Source of the DNA: Anatilimnocola floriformis
Lineage (GTDB): Bacteria; Planctomycetota; Planctomycetia; Pirellulales; Pirellulaceae
Direction: 5' to 3'
Length of the DNA: 64,000 bases
Assembly: GCF_024256385.1 (NCBI RefSeq)
Contig: NZ_JAMLFW010000001.1
Location: 558,001 to 622,000, forward strand
Position 1 is the first letter of the stretch. Every line of letters begins with the position of its first letter. Made by a program: the position numbers and the translations under genes. Shown here one piece after another: positions 9,085 through 17,763 of this stretch. The notes under the pieces are model-generated. The model made no database searches. It saw nothing but the letters and a program-made list of their open reading frames with translations, and was not told where the DNA came from.

Positions 9085-10229
9085 TTCCTCTGCTCCTCGA
9101 TCGCTACATCCTCGGTCTCTATGCCAAGGCTCTGTTTCTGTCGCTCATGGTCCTCGGCGGCATGTATGTCGTTATTGACTTTGTCAGCAACAGCGAAGAG
9201 TTGATCGGCTATTCGAACGGCTCTTTCTCGGCCTTTTTCGCGTTGATTCTCGAATACTACGGCCCGCGCGTGCTCTGGGTTTTTGATCGCACGGCCGGAA
9301 TGATTGCGCTCGCGGCGGCGCTGTTTGCCGTGACGTGGATGATGCGCACGCAAGAGCTGACTGCCATTCTCGCGGCCGGCGTGCCGCCGTCACGCGTCAT
9401 CCGGCCGATCTTGATGGCGACGCTGATCGTCGCCGGCACGGGCGTGGCGAATCGCGAACTCTGGCTACCGCATTTTCGTTCGCAACTGGCCCGCAACGCC
9501 CAAGACTGGTACGGCGAAAAAGCCAAAAACTGCACACCGATTTTCGATCCCCGCAGCGATGTGCTCCTGTCGGGCAAGCGCGCCATCGGCAAGGATCGGC
9601 GGATCGAAGAGCCGCTGTTTCGCTTGCTCTCGAAGGAACTCAACTCCACCTGGGGCCGACAGATTGTGGCGGCCTCGGCCTGGTATCTGCCTTTCGATCA
9701 AGGCCGTCCGGCTGGCTATTTATTAACCGGTGTCAAACAACCGACCAATCTCGCCAAGCTCGCCTCGCTGATCATCGATGGCGAAGCAATACTGCTCAGC
9801 CCTAGCGACACGCCCTGGCTCAAGCCGGACGAATGTTTTGTCGTCAGCGTCGTCAGCTTCGAGCAGTTTTCGCTCGGCAGCGGTTGGCGGCAGAACCTGT
9901 CGACGCAGGAACTGGTGAGCGGACTGAAAAATAAATCGCTGCAGTCGGGTGCCGATATCCTGGTGACGATGCACGGCCGGCTCGTCCAGCCGTTGCTCGA
10001 TTTGACGCTCGTTTTTCTTGGATTGCCGCTGGTACTCTCGCGCGGCAACCGTAATATTTTCGTAGCAGGGGCGATCTGCCTGGTATTGATGGCTACGTTT
10101 TTTGTCGTGTCGCTGGTTTGCCAGGGGCTCGGCAACAATTATCTCCTGGAACCAACGTTTGCCGCGTGGTTACCAGTGCTGATCTTCGCCCCTATCGCGT
10201 ATACATTGGCGCGACCGTTGTGGGATTGA
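9081..10229 (+). CDS. LptF/LptG-family permease (YjgP/YjgQ)
   Basis: Predicted 382 residues, starting inside the lpxI stop codon (ATGA overlap). The topology is that of LptF/LptG: three membrane segments near the N-terminus (about 15-35, 60-80, 100-125), a large periplasmic beta-jellyroll region in the middle, and three membrane segments at the C-terminus ending near residue 380. The family motif region MMRTQELTAILAAGVPPSRV follows the second segment. These proteins, with the LptB ATPase, extract lipopolysaccharide from the inner membrane and pass it to LptC. Only one permease gene is present here, whereas the classical system has two, and whether this is F or G cannot be told by eye. Confidence 0.85.
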   Translation: MIPLLLDRYILGLYAKALFLSLMVLGGMYVVIDFVSNSEELIGYSNGSFSAFFALILEYYGPRVLWVFDRTAGMIALAAALFAVTWMMRTQELTAILAAGVPPSRVIRPILMATLIVAGTGVANRELWLPHFRSQLARNAQDWYGEKAKNCTPIFDPRSDVLLSGKRAIGKDRRIEEPLFRLLSKELNSTWGRQIVAASAWYLPFDQGRPAGYLLTGVKQPTNLAKLASLIIDGEAILLSPSDTPWLKPDECFVVSVVSFEQFSLGSGWRQNLSTQELVSGLKNKSLQSGADILVTMHGRLVQPLLDLTLVFLGLPLVLSRGNRNIFVAGAICLVLMATFFVVSLVCQGLGNNYLLEPTFAAWLPVLIFAPIAYTLARPLWD

Positions 10230-10245
10230 GCGAAGAGGAACGGCG

Positions 10246-11952
10246 ATGGCGGAAGAGTTAGAAAAAGCCTGGGTCGATGGTTTAACAATCGGCCAGGTGC
10301 TGCGAGAGACTGCGCGGAAGTTTCCGAACAACGATGCGCTCGTTTTTCCGAATTCAGCCGGTCAGGCTGGAAGCCTAACCTACGGCCAGCGCTGGACATG
10401 GCAGCAATTCGATGCCGAAGTCGATCGCGTCGCGCGGGCCCTGATCGCCCTCGGCATTCAAGATGGCGAGCACCTGGCGCTGTGGGCCACCAACGTGCCG
10501 CAGTGGGTGCTGTTGCAATTTGCCACGGCTCGCATCGGCGTCGTGCTGGTGAATATCAACCCGGCGTATCGGCCGTTTGAGCTCGAGTATGTGCTGAAGC
10601 AAAGCGATGCTGTCGCGCTAATGCTCGTCGAGAAGTTCAAAACGTCCGACTACTTCGCTATGCTCGCCGAAATTTTGCCGGAGCTTGGCGCTAGCGGCGA
10701 GGGCAAAATTCAGAGCGATAAATTTCCGCAGCTGCGCCATGTTGTGGCGCTGTGCGATGCGCCGCCGCAGTCGATGCTCAGTTGGCCCGACCTGCTGAAG
10801 CTGGCCGACCGTGTGACCGACGAGCAGTTCCGCCAGCGCGAACAAACGGCTGCCGATCACGGCAAGGCGATCAATATTCAGTACACGTCGGGAACGACCG
10901 GTTTTCCCAAAGCGGCGATGCTCAGCCATCGCAATTTGCTGCTGAATGCATATTACGTCGGCGCTTGTCAGAAGCTGACAGCCGTTGATCGACTCTGCAT
11001 TCCGGTCCCGTTTTATCACTGCTTCGGCTGCGTTCTCGGTACGCTCGCGTGCGCGGTGCATGGCTCGGCGATGATCATTCCTGCTGAGTATTTTCAAGCG
11101 CAAGCCACGCTCGACGCCATGGAAAAAGAACGGGCGACATCGGTTTACGGCGTGCCGACGATGTTCATCGCGCAGCTGCAATGCGTCACGCTGCCGGGGC
11201 GCAATTTGAAGTCGCTCCGCACCGGCATCATGTCGGGCGCTCCTTGTCCGATTGAAGTGATGAAAGAAGTCAATGAAAAGTTCGGCATGCGCGAATTGAC
11301 CATCGCCTACGGACAAACCGAGGCCTCGCCAGTCATCACGCAAACGCCCTGCGATGCGCCGATTGAACTGCGCGTTGAAACCGTCGGCGAACCGCTCCCC
11401 GGCTGGGAAGTGAAAATCGTTTCGCCTGAGTCCGGCGAGTCGCTCCCCGACAACACACAGGGCGAACTCTGCTGCCGCGGCCATGGCGTGATGATCGGCT
11501 ATTACAACAATCCCGAAGCAACCGCCGCCGCCATCGATCAAGACGGCTGGCTCCACACCGGCGACCTCGCGGTGCGGTTGCCCAACGGTTACTACAAAAT
11601 CACCGGCCGCTTGAAAGATCTGGTGATCCGCGGCGGCGAAAACATTTATCCGCGCGAGATCGAAGAGTTTCTTTTCACCCACCCCGCCGTCGAACAGGCC
11701 GCCGTCGTCGGCGTGCCCGATCCCAAGTACGGCGAGGAGCTTTGCGCTTGGATCAAACTCCGCGCCGGTCAAACGACCACCGTCGACGACATCCGCCAAT
11801 ACTGCAAACAAAAACTAGCGCACTATAAAACGCCGAAGTACGTGAAGTTCGTCGAGGCCTTCCCGCAGACCGTCACCGGCAAGATACAGAAGTTCAAAAT
11901 TCGAGAGCTGATGAAAGAAGAGCTTGGTCTGCAGGATCAGAAAACGGCTTAG
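10246..11952 (+). CDS. Fatty acyl-CoA synthetase / AMP-dependent ligase
   Basis: Predicted 568 residues, 16 bases after the permease gene, so probably the last gene of the lipid operon. It is an ANL-superfamily enzyme: ATP activates a carboxylate to the acyl-adenylate, which is then transferred to CoA. Visible core motifs are the phosphate loop YTSGTTGFPKAAMLSHRN, the adenine motif IAYGQTEASPV, the hinge motif GWLHTGDLAV and GRLKDLVIRGGENIYP, and the catalytic lysine near the end (QTVTGKIQKFKIRE). Overall wording fits the medium/long-chain FadD-like group. Placement beside lipid A genes suggests a role in envelope fatty-acid supply or recycling, but this is inference. Confidence 0.92.
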   Translation: MAEELEKAWVDGLTIGQVLRETARKFPNNDALVFPNSAGQAGSLTYGQRWTWQQFDAEVDRVARALIALGIQDGEHLALWATNVPQWVLLQFATARIGVVLVNINPAYRPFELEYVLKQSDAVALMLVEKFKTSDYFAMLAEILPELGASGEGKIQSDKFPQLRHVVALCDAPPQSMLSWPDLLKLADRVTDEQFRQREQTAADHGKAINIQYTSGTTGFPKAAMLSHRNLLLNAYYVGACQKLTAVDRLCIPVPFYHCFGCVLGTLACAVHGSAMIIPAEYFQAQATLDAMEKERATSVYGVPTMFIAQLQCVTLPGRNLKSLRTGIMSGAPCPIEVMKEVNEKFGMRELTIAYGQTEASPVITQTPCDAPIELRVETVGEPLPGWEVKIVSPESGESLPDNTQGELCCRGHGVMIGYYNNPEATAAAIDQDGWLHTGDLAVRLPNGYYKITGRLKDLVIRGGENIYPREIEEFLFTHPAVEQAAVVGVPDPKYGEELCAWIKLRAGQTTTVDDIRQYCKQKLAHYKTPKYVKFVEAFPQTVTGKIQKFKIRELMKEELGLQDQKTA

Positions 11953-11963
11953 CGATATCTATG

Positions 11964-12380
11964 TCAGCGATTTATTTTTTCGATCGCTGCCGTGGCCGCT
12001 GCTGAGCCCTTTTTCTTTTCCTTCATCTCAAAGTGTCCGGTGTAGCGCGAGCCGCCGAATTTGGCAGTGAACGTGCCTGCATCCTCATCGATCGCGCCGG
12101 TCCAAGTGTAGTCAGCAAAATCGATGACGGCCGTTCCCTTCAGCGACTCAGGCTTGCCGGAGAATTTCACGGTGTAATCGAAGGGCACGCCCTGCCACAC
12201 GCCGTAAAACCGTCCCTGCCACCGCTCGTCGCCCAGGTCCTTGATTACTGCCGTCATGATTCCGTCGAGCTTGCGATTCGTGGTTTTCCAGGGGCCTTCG
12301 AAGACGCGATCTTGTCCACTCGCAGCGTTGAAGCTGCCGAACAAAACGACGGCCAGCAGAAAATAGCGATAACAGCACAT
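11964..12380 (-). CDS. Small secreted protein of unknown function
   Basis: Predicted 138 residues from the ATG at 12380, chosen for the good ribosome-binding site GGAGAG just upstream and because a signal peptide (MCCYRYFLLAVVLFGSFNAASGQ) starts there. The mature part has a regular beta-strand pattern (GRFYGVWQGVPFDYTVKFSG, then DYTWTGAIDEDAGTFTAKFGGSRYTGHF), suggesting a small beta-barrel or sandwich. Its tail is lysine- and alanine-rich. No catalytic residues are evident. It converges on the acyl-CoA synthetase with an 11-base gap. Confidence 0.65.
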   Translation of the reverse strand: MCCYRYFLLAVVLFGSFNAASGQDRVFEGPWKTTNRKLDGIMTAVIKDLGDERWQGRFYGVWQGVPFDYTVKFSGKPESLKGTAVIDFADYTWTGAIDEDAGTFTAKFGGSRYTGHFEMKEKKKGSAAATAAIEKINR

Positions 12381-12655
12381 GGCTTCTCTCCGTGGATGCG
12401 GCATTGAAAAAATCCCCCGGCGAGCCAAAGCGTTCGCAAGAAGCATGCCCGCTAGCACCTGCAGAAGTTCTGCCTAGACCGAGACGCTAGCAACCACTTC
12501 TGTAATGCGGTTCGGGGTAGGCGGAAAACGGCCAAAGAGGATAAACTAGGTGGCTGCTCGCATGGACTTGCGATCACACGAACTTCCCACTTCATACACG
12601 CCCAAATCATCATGGCTGCCGATCCCCAACCGGTCAGTCTGTGTCAGGAAGCTGC

Positions 12656-15600
12656 ATGACCGCGGAACGGAATCCGCATGAGGAGACTTCACTCCTCTCG
12701 CGCCCGCTGGAACTGTTGACCACGGCCTCGCTCCGCGCGCCGGCCTGGGTGCTGGGCATGGCGGTCGCGGTCGCGCTGATTGCGATCTTGATCACGATCA
12801 ACGGCCTCGAGTTCAAAACGAGTCGGCTTGATCTGCTGAATGCAAAGAGCGCCTACAACCAGCGCTGGCTGGCCTATCTTGATGAGTTCGGCGACAAAGA
12901 CGACGCGGTCATCGTCGTCCATTCTGCCGATGCAAATGTGCTGCGCGGCGTAATTGATGATCTGGGTGCGCAGCTGCGCGCTCGCAACAAATTGTTTCTC
13001 TCCGTCTTCGATCGCACCGATCTATCGACGCTGCGCCCGAAGGCTTTGCACTACCTGAGCGATGAGCAGGTCGATCAGGTTTACCAACAGACCGTGCAAG
13101 CGCAGATGATGATTCCGCGCGACGCTAAGCAAGCCGATCCGGGTTTGCAGCTCGCGCGGTTGAACGACACATTGGAGAAAGTGCGGGCCGCCTCGCCCGA
13201 GGCACATCAGCAGTGGCAACAGCATTATGCGCAGGTTGCTGGCGGCTTGCTCGCCACGCTCAATCCGCAATCGATTCCCCGGCAAACGCCAGCCGATTTC
13301 AGTTTGCTGAAGGAGAAGTTCGGCAATCAATACTTGCTGAACGAGCAAGGGCACCTTGGTTTTGTACTCTGCAAAATGAAGATCGATCCCACGGAGATGG
13401 CCCGCGGCAAGCAAGCCATCACCACGCTGCGGCAGATCATCGATACGACGCGCCGTCGTCATCCGCAAACGTGGATCGGCCTGACCGGCATGCCGGTGAT
13501 CGAATACGACGAAATGCAATCGAGCCAGACCGACACGCTCTGGACCGGTTTCCTCAGCATGGCCTTTGTCGCCATTCTGTTCGTCGCTGGTTACGGCGGC
13601 ATTCGCCATGCGATCATGGCCTGCATCGTGTTGCAGTTCGGCATGGCGTGGTCGTTTGGTTTCATCACGCTGGCGATCGGACATCTCAACATTCTGAGTT
13701 CCGCTTTCGGCGTGGTGGTGATCGGCCAAGGAATCGACTTCAGCATTCACTACGTCTCCAGTTATCTCAAAGAACGCCGCTCGGGCCACCGCTGTGCCGA
13801 GGCGCTCATCATCACCGCCCGAGATGTCGGGCCAGGTGTTTTCACCGGCGCTATTTCGACCGCCGCGGCGTTCTTCGCTGCCGGCTTTACCGAATTCACC
13901 GGCATCGCCGAACTCGGCATCATCGGCGGTGCGGGAATCATGCTCTGCGTCGTCGCGACCGCCGTCGTGCTGCCGCCGCTGATCTATTTGTTCGATCAAG
14001 GCCGCGACATGCTGCCCGTGCCGGAGATTCTGCCGGCCAGTCGCTTGATCGGGCCGCTCACTCGCCATCCCGCGCTTACCATCGCCAGCACTTGCGTCAT
14101 CACGCTGGTTCTCACCGGCGGTTTTGCTTGGATGCGCTACGATCACAACTTGCTCAACCTGCAGCCAGCCAATCTAGAAAGCTCTGCCATCGAGCGCGAG
14201 CTGTTCAGCCGACTCGACGACAGCGTGTGGTTTGGCGTGTCGATGTGCGACACCAAAGAAGAGCTGCTGGAACGCAAAGCCGCCTTTGAAAAACTGCCGC
14301 AAGTGGCGAAGACTGAGGAGATCGCCTCGCTGCTGCCGAAGACCAGCGCTCGCAAACAAGCACAAATCGCCGAGATCCACAGCCGCTTGGCAGATCTGCC
14401 GCAGCGCCCGTTGAGCGTGGCGATCGATCCTCGCCGCTTGAAACGCGAAGTAGGCCGCGCACGACAACTTCTGGAGCGCGATGCCACCTACGAAACACCC
14501 TTGCAACAACAGTTCGCCGCCATCGCTCAGATGACGCAGTATCAGAGCGACGAACAACTCGCGGCGGGAATGTCGATGGCGTCGGCGATGCTGGCCACGC
14601 ACGCGATCGGTCCGCTGCGCGAACTGCGCGAGTTCACCGATCCCGCACCACCTGCCATCGAAGACCTGCCCACACCGCTGACCGACCGTTTCCTGGGCCA
14701 GCACGGCAAGTACCTGATCAAGGTCTATGCTAAAGGCAACATCTGGGACCTCGACAAGCTGGGCGATTTTGTGCGCGGCGTCGAGTCGATCGATGCGCGG
14801 ATCACCGGCCATCCGATCCAAACGTTCTACGCCTCGCAGCACATGCAGATGAGTTACATCTGGTCGGGCGGCTACGCGATCATCGCGGTCTTCCTGCTCA
14901 TCTACATCGACTTCCGTAACCTCCGCCACACCCTCGTCTCGATGCTGCCGCTCTGCCTGGGCTTCATTCAAATGTGCGGCCTGGTCGGCTGGCTCGGCAT
15001 CCCGTTCAACCCCGCCAACATGATCGGCCTGCCGTTGATCATGGGCATCGGCGTCGACGAAGGGGCACACCTCGTTCACGAAATGCGTCGCCAGCGAGGC
15101 CGATTCAAACTCGAAGATGCCACCGCCGTTGCTGTCACGCTCACGTCGGTCACCACCATGGCCGGCTTCGGCACGCTCATCCTTTCTCGCCATCAAGGGC
15201 TGCGGAGCATGGGCCAGTTGCTCACGCTCGGCGTCGGCCTGTGCCTCGCCTGCACGGTGCTGTTCCTCCCCGCGCTGCTGACGGTTCTCACTCGCAATCG
15301 TCCGGAAGTGGATGAAAACGAAAACGAGGATGAATCGTTTGCCGTGCGAATCGATGAGGAAGAGGCCATCGCCGACGAAGTGTCGACGACAATCGAACAG
15401 GAAACCGTCAGCATCGCGCCCGCGGATGAGTTCTACGAACCGACCATCGCTGCCGCGGCGCGACCTGCTCTGCAGCCGACCATCGAATTGCCAGCGATCC
15501 AGGCCGCAGTGGAACCAGCAGAAGCCAAACTTGCGGAACCCGTGAGACCGGCGTTCGCGCCGCTGACGTTTACTCCGCCGACCTTCACGCCGCCGCCTGC

Positions 15601-15997
15601 ATTCACTCCACCACCCGCTGCGTTCACGCCGCAGCCGATCGTGGTGCAGGCTCCGCCGCCTCCGCCAGCGTTCGAGGTTTCGTACTACCGCCTGGTCGAA
15701 ACGCCGCCGGCGCCGCCTGTTGCACCCGCCAGCGACGACACGCTCTCGCTCGAGACGCTGCATCGCGAACTGCTCGCCCGTCGGCAGGCCGAGCCCGAAG
15801 CGGTCATCGCCGAGCCGACCATTCGGCTGGATGCACCCGATGACCAATTCTCGCCGCTCCAATTCGGCCCGGTGACGATGAACGTTCCTCGCCGTCGCAG
15901 CCTGCCGCGGCGAATTACCGAGAGCGAAATCCAGGCCCTGGAAGCCCAGCCAACGGCCGACAGCCCTGTGGAATCGGAACCCGATCAAGTAAACTGA
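12656..15997 (+). CDS. RND/MMPL-family exporter (HpnN-like) with a long proline-rich tail
   Basis: Predicted 1113 residues from the ATG at 12656, just after AGGAAG; a GTG five codons earlier is possible. The layout is a doubled RND pump: one membrane helix near residues 35-55, a large periplasmic loop, five helices (about 295-450, including GVVVIGQGIDFSIHYVSSYL), a seventh helix near 480, a second loop, then five more helices with GLPLIMGIGVDEGAHLVHEM. The conserved acidic GxD and GxDE motifs in both halves are those that relay protons. The family includes hopanoid (HpnN) and mycobacterial lipid exporters, so a lipid substrate is plausible. Unusual is a cytoplasmic tail of about 230 residues after residue 882: first Glu/Asp-rich, then repeated FTPP and PPPA words, then a basic stretch. 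Confidence 0.88.
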   Translation: MTAERNPHEETSLLSRPLELLTTASLRAPAWVLGMAVAVALIAILITINGLEFKTSRLDLLNAKSAYNQRWLAYLDEFGDKDDAVIVVHSADANVLRGVIDDLGAQLRARNKLFLSVFDRTDLSTLRPKALHYLSDEQVDQVYQQTVQAQMMIPRDAKQADPGLQLARLNDTLEKVRAASPEAHQQWQQHYAQVAGGLLATLNPQSIPRQTPADFSLLKEKFGNQYLLNEQGHLGFVLCKMKIDPTEMARGKQAITTLRQIIDTTRRRHPQTWIGLTGMPVIEYDEMQSSQTDTLWTGFLSMAFVAILFVAGYGGIRHAIMACIVLQFGMAWSFGFITLAIGHLNILSSAFGVVVIGQGIDFSIHYVSSYLKERRSGHRCAEALIITARDVGPGVFTGAISTAAAFFAAGFTEFTGIAELGIIGGAGIMLCVVATAVVLPPLIYLFDQGRDMLPVPEILPASRLIGPLTRHPALTIASTCVITLVLTGGFAWMRYDHNLLNLQPANLESSAIERELFSRLDDSVWFGVSMCDTKEELLERKAAFEKLPQVAKTEEIASLLPKTSARKQAQIAEIHSRLADLPQRPLSVAIDPRRLKREVGRARQLLERDATYETPLQQQFAAIAQMTQYQSDEQLAAGMSMASAMLATHAIGPLRELREFTDPAPPAIEDLPTPLTDRFLGQHGKYLIKVYAKGNIWDLDKLGDFVRGVESIDARITGHPIQTFYASQHMQMSYIWSGGYAIIAVFLLIYIDFRNLRHTLVSMLPLCLGFIQMCGLVGWLGIPFNPANMIGLPLIMGIGVDEGAHLVHEMRRQRGRFKLEDATAVAVTLTSVTTMAGFGTLILSRHQGLRSMGQLLTLGVGLCLACTVLFLPALLTVLTRNRPEVDENENEDESFAVRIDEEEAIADEVSTTIEQETVSIAPADEFYEPTIAAAARPALQPTIELPAIQAAVEPAEAKLAEPVRPAFAPLTFTPPTFTPPPAFTPPPAAFTPQPIVVQAPPPPPAFEVSYYRLVETPPAPPVAPASDDTLSLETLHRELLARRQAEPEAVIAEPTIRLDAPDDQFSPLQFGPVTMNVPRRRSLPRRITESEIQALEAQPTADSPVESEPDQVN

Positions 15998-16029
15998 GTG
16001 AACGTCTCGGGGCCAGGAGGGCCGCCATC

Positions 16030-16233
16030 ATGCCGAACATGCAACCCTGGGATTGGGTCTTGCTGGTGATTGGCGCGTACATCGCCGTCTCCGGATTGCT
16101 CCGGCTGATGCGCAACCGCCGCGACCAGGTGTTGGCCGAACTAACCGCCCAAGCCGCTGCCGAACAAGCACGCCAACGATTGGCTGCCCAACTCGAAAAG
16201 CAGCGGGCGAAGCAAAAGAAAAAAGCCGCGTAG
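16030..16233 (+). CDS. Small membrane-anchored coiled-coil protein
   Basis: Predicted 67 residues with a strong upstream CAGGAGGG. A single hydrophobic segment (WDWVLLVIGAYIAVSGLLRL, about 7-26) is followed by a basic patch and an Ala/Gln/Glu/Lys-rich helix that could form a coiled coil, ending in a lysine cluster. It begins 32 bases after the RND exporter and probably shares its transcript. Function unknown; it may be an accessory subunit of the pump. Confidence 0.65.
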   Translation: MPNMQPWDWVLLVIGAYIAVSGLLRLMRNRRDQVLAELTAQAAAEQARQRLAAQLEKQRAKQKKKAA

Positions 16234-16240
16234 GAGAGGG

Positions 16241-16319
16241 CTAGGGACTGGGAACTAGGGGCTGGGGAAGTCAGCAAATCCTCCCGCCCTAGTCCCCAGT
16301 TCCTAGTTCCCAGCCCCCA
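16241..16319. repeat. Imperfect inverted repeat with its right arm abutting the miaB start
   Basis: The left arm (16241-16268) and right arm (16288-16319) are both built from the words CTGGGAACTAGG and ACTGGGG and pair over roughly 28 bases with a 20-base loop. The right arm ends four bases before the miaB ATG, so miaB has no normal Shine-Dalgarno sequence; the pyrimidine-rich arm occupies its place. Confidence 0.65.
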
Positions 16320-16322
16320 ACC

Positions 16323-17759
16323 ATGAAAAAACTCTACATCGAAACCGTCGGCTGCCAGATGAACGTGCTGGACAGCGAAATGGTCGTGGCCAGCTTGCGG
16401 CGGCGCGGCTTCGAGCTGAGTCGTGATCTCGAATCGGCCGACGTACTGCTGTTCAACACCTGCAGCGTCCGCGAACAAGCCGAGAACAAAACCTACAGCG
16501 CGCTCGGTCGCCTCCGTTCGTTCAAATCGAAGAACCCCGACAAGATTATCGGCGTGATGGGCTGCATGGCGCAGAAGGATCAGAAGCTGGTCTTCGATCG
16601 CGCGCCGTTTGTCGATCTCGTCGTCGGTCCCGGTCAACTCGCAAAAATCCCTGAGCTCATCGACGAAATCTCGGCTGGCAACGGCAAGCAGCTCGCCGTT
16701 GGTCTCGGTCGCACGGCGGGCTCGGTCGATGAAATCCGCCGCAGCCATGAGACGTTCGATCCGCTCCGCGACCCCGCGATGCGCCCCACGCCGTTTCAAG
16801 CTTACCTGCGGATCCAGATCGGCTGCGATAAGTTTTGCACCTACTGCGTCGTTCCGAACACGCGCGGCCCCGAGCAAGGCCGACCGCCGCAGCAGATCAT
16901 CGAAGAAGCGAAATTGCTCGCCGAGCAAGGCTGTCTCGAGATCATCCTGCTGGGCCAAACCGTCAACAGCTACAAATTCCGCGACGGCGGCAAGACGACG
17001 CGACTGAGCGACTTGCTTCATCAGCTGCACGAGATCGACGGGCTCAAGCGATTGAAATTCGTCACCAACTATCCCAAGGATATGACCGACGACTTGCTGC
17101 AAGCCGTGCGCGATCTGCCGAAATGCTCGCCCTATTTGCACGTTCCCGCGCAGAGCGGCAGCAACCCGATGCTGAAGAAGATGAAGCGCGGCTACACGAT
17201 CGAAGAGTATCGCGAGATGTTCGGCCGCATTCAGGCGACTCTGCCCGATGCTGCCGTGACGAGCGATTTCATCGTCGGCTTTAGCGGCGAGACGGACGAA
17301 GATTTTCAGCTGACCTATGAACTGGTCAAGGAATGCCGGTTCAAGAACAGTTTCATCTTTAAGTACAGCGAACGCCCCGGGACAAAAGCGGTCGATCTTT
17401 ATCCTGACGATGTGCCGCACGATGTGAAGCAGTGGCGGAACAACGAACTGCTCGAACTGCAGAACAAAATCAGCGAAGAGCTAAACCACAAGCTGCTCGG
17501 CCAGCGCGTGGAGGTCCTCGTCGAAGGCCCCAGCGAACATGCCAAGAAAGAGCACGGCGACGCGGTGCTCGAGCAAAGCGGCCCTGTGCAACTCGTCGGC
17601 CGTACGCCTTGCGACCGCATCGTGGTGTTCGAAGGCAACACGCGACTTACCGGCCAAATCGTGCCGTTGATGATCTATGAAATCGCGCCGCACACGCTCT
17701 TTGGCGCGGTGGCGACGACGCACGTCAGTTCGTCGCCGTTGACGATGTTGGGCGCTTAG
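16323..17759 (+). CDS. miaB: tRNA-2-methylthio-N6-dimethylallyladenosine synthase
   Basis: Predicted 478 residues. MiaB is a radical-SAM enzyme that methylthiolates i6A37 in tRNAs reading UNN codons, in the cytoplasm. The N-terminal UPF0004 domain supplies three cysteines for the auxiliary 4Fe-4S cluster (Cys11 in VGCQMN, Cys47 in NTCSVRE, Cys81 in GCMAQK). The radical-SAM cluster motif is CDKFCTYC (Cys168, Cys172, Cys175). The TRAM RNA-binding domain ends the chain (about residues 385-455). PNTRG, LLGQTVNSY and SDFIVGFSGETDEDF are MiaB-type signatures. The start has no visible ribosome-binding site because an inverted repeat lies directly upstream. The methyltransferase gene starts four bases after its stop. 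Confidence 0.95.
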   Translation: MKKLYIETVGCQMNVLDSEMVVASLRRRGFELSRDLESADVLLFNTCSVREQAENKTYSALGRLRSFKSKNPDKIIGVMGCMAQKDQKLVFDRAPFVDLVVGPGQLAKIPELIDEISAGNGKQLAVGLGRTAGSVDEIRRSHETFDPLRDPAMRPTPFQAYLRIQIGCDKFCTYCVVPNTRGPEQGRPPQQIIEEAKLLAEQGCLEIILLGQTVNSYKFRDGGKTTRLSDLLHQLHEIDGLKRLKFVTNYPKDMTDDLLQAVRDLPKCSPYLHVPAQSGSNPMLKKMKRGYTIEEYREMFGRIQATLPDAAVTSDFIVGFSGETDEDFQLTYELVKECRFKNSFIFKYSERPGTKAVDLYPDDVPHDVKQWRNNELLELQNKISEELNHKLLGQRVEVLVEGPSEHAKKEHGDAVLEQSGPVQLVGRTPCDRIVVFEGNTRLTGQIVPLMIYEIAPHTLFGAVATTHVSSSPLTMLGA

Positions 17760-17763
17760 CGTC

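Noticed and set aside
14174-15988. 604-codon frame antisense to the RND exporter, and similar long antisense frames at 10618-11811, 15915-17420 and 20786-21994
   Set aside because: Arg/His/Gln-rich products with no motifs, lying opposite clear genes; typical of high-GC codon bias.
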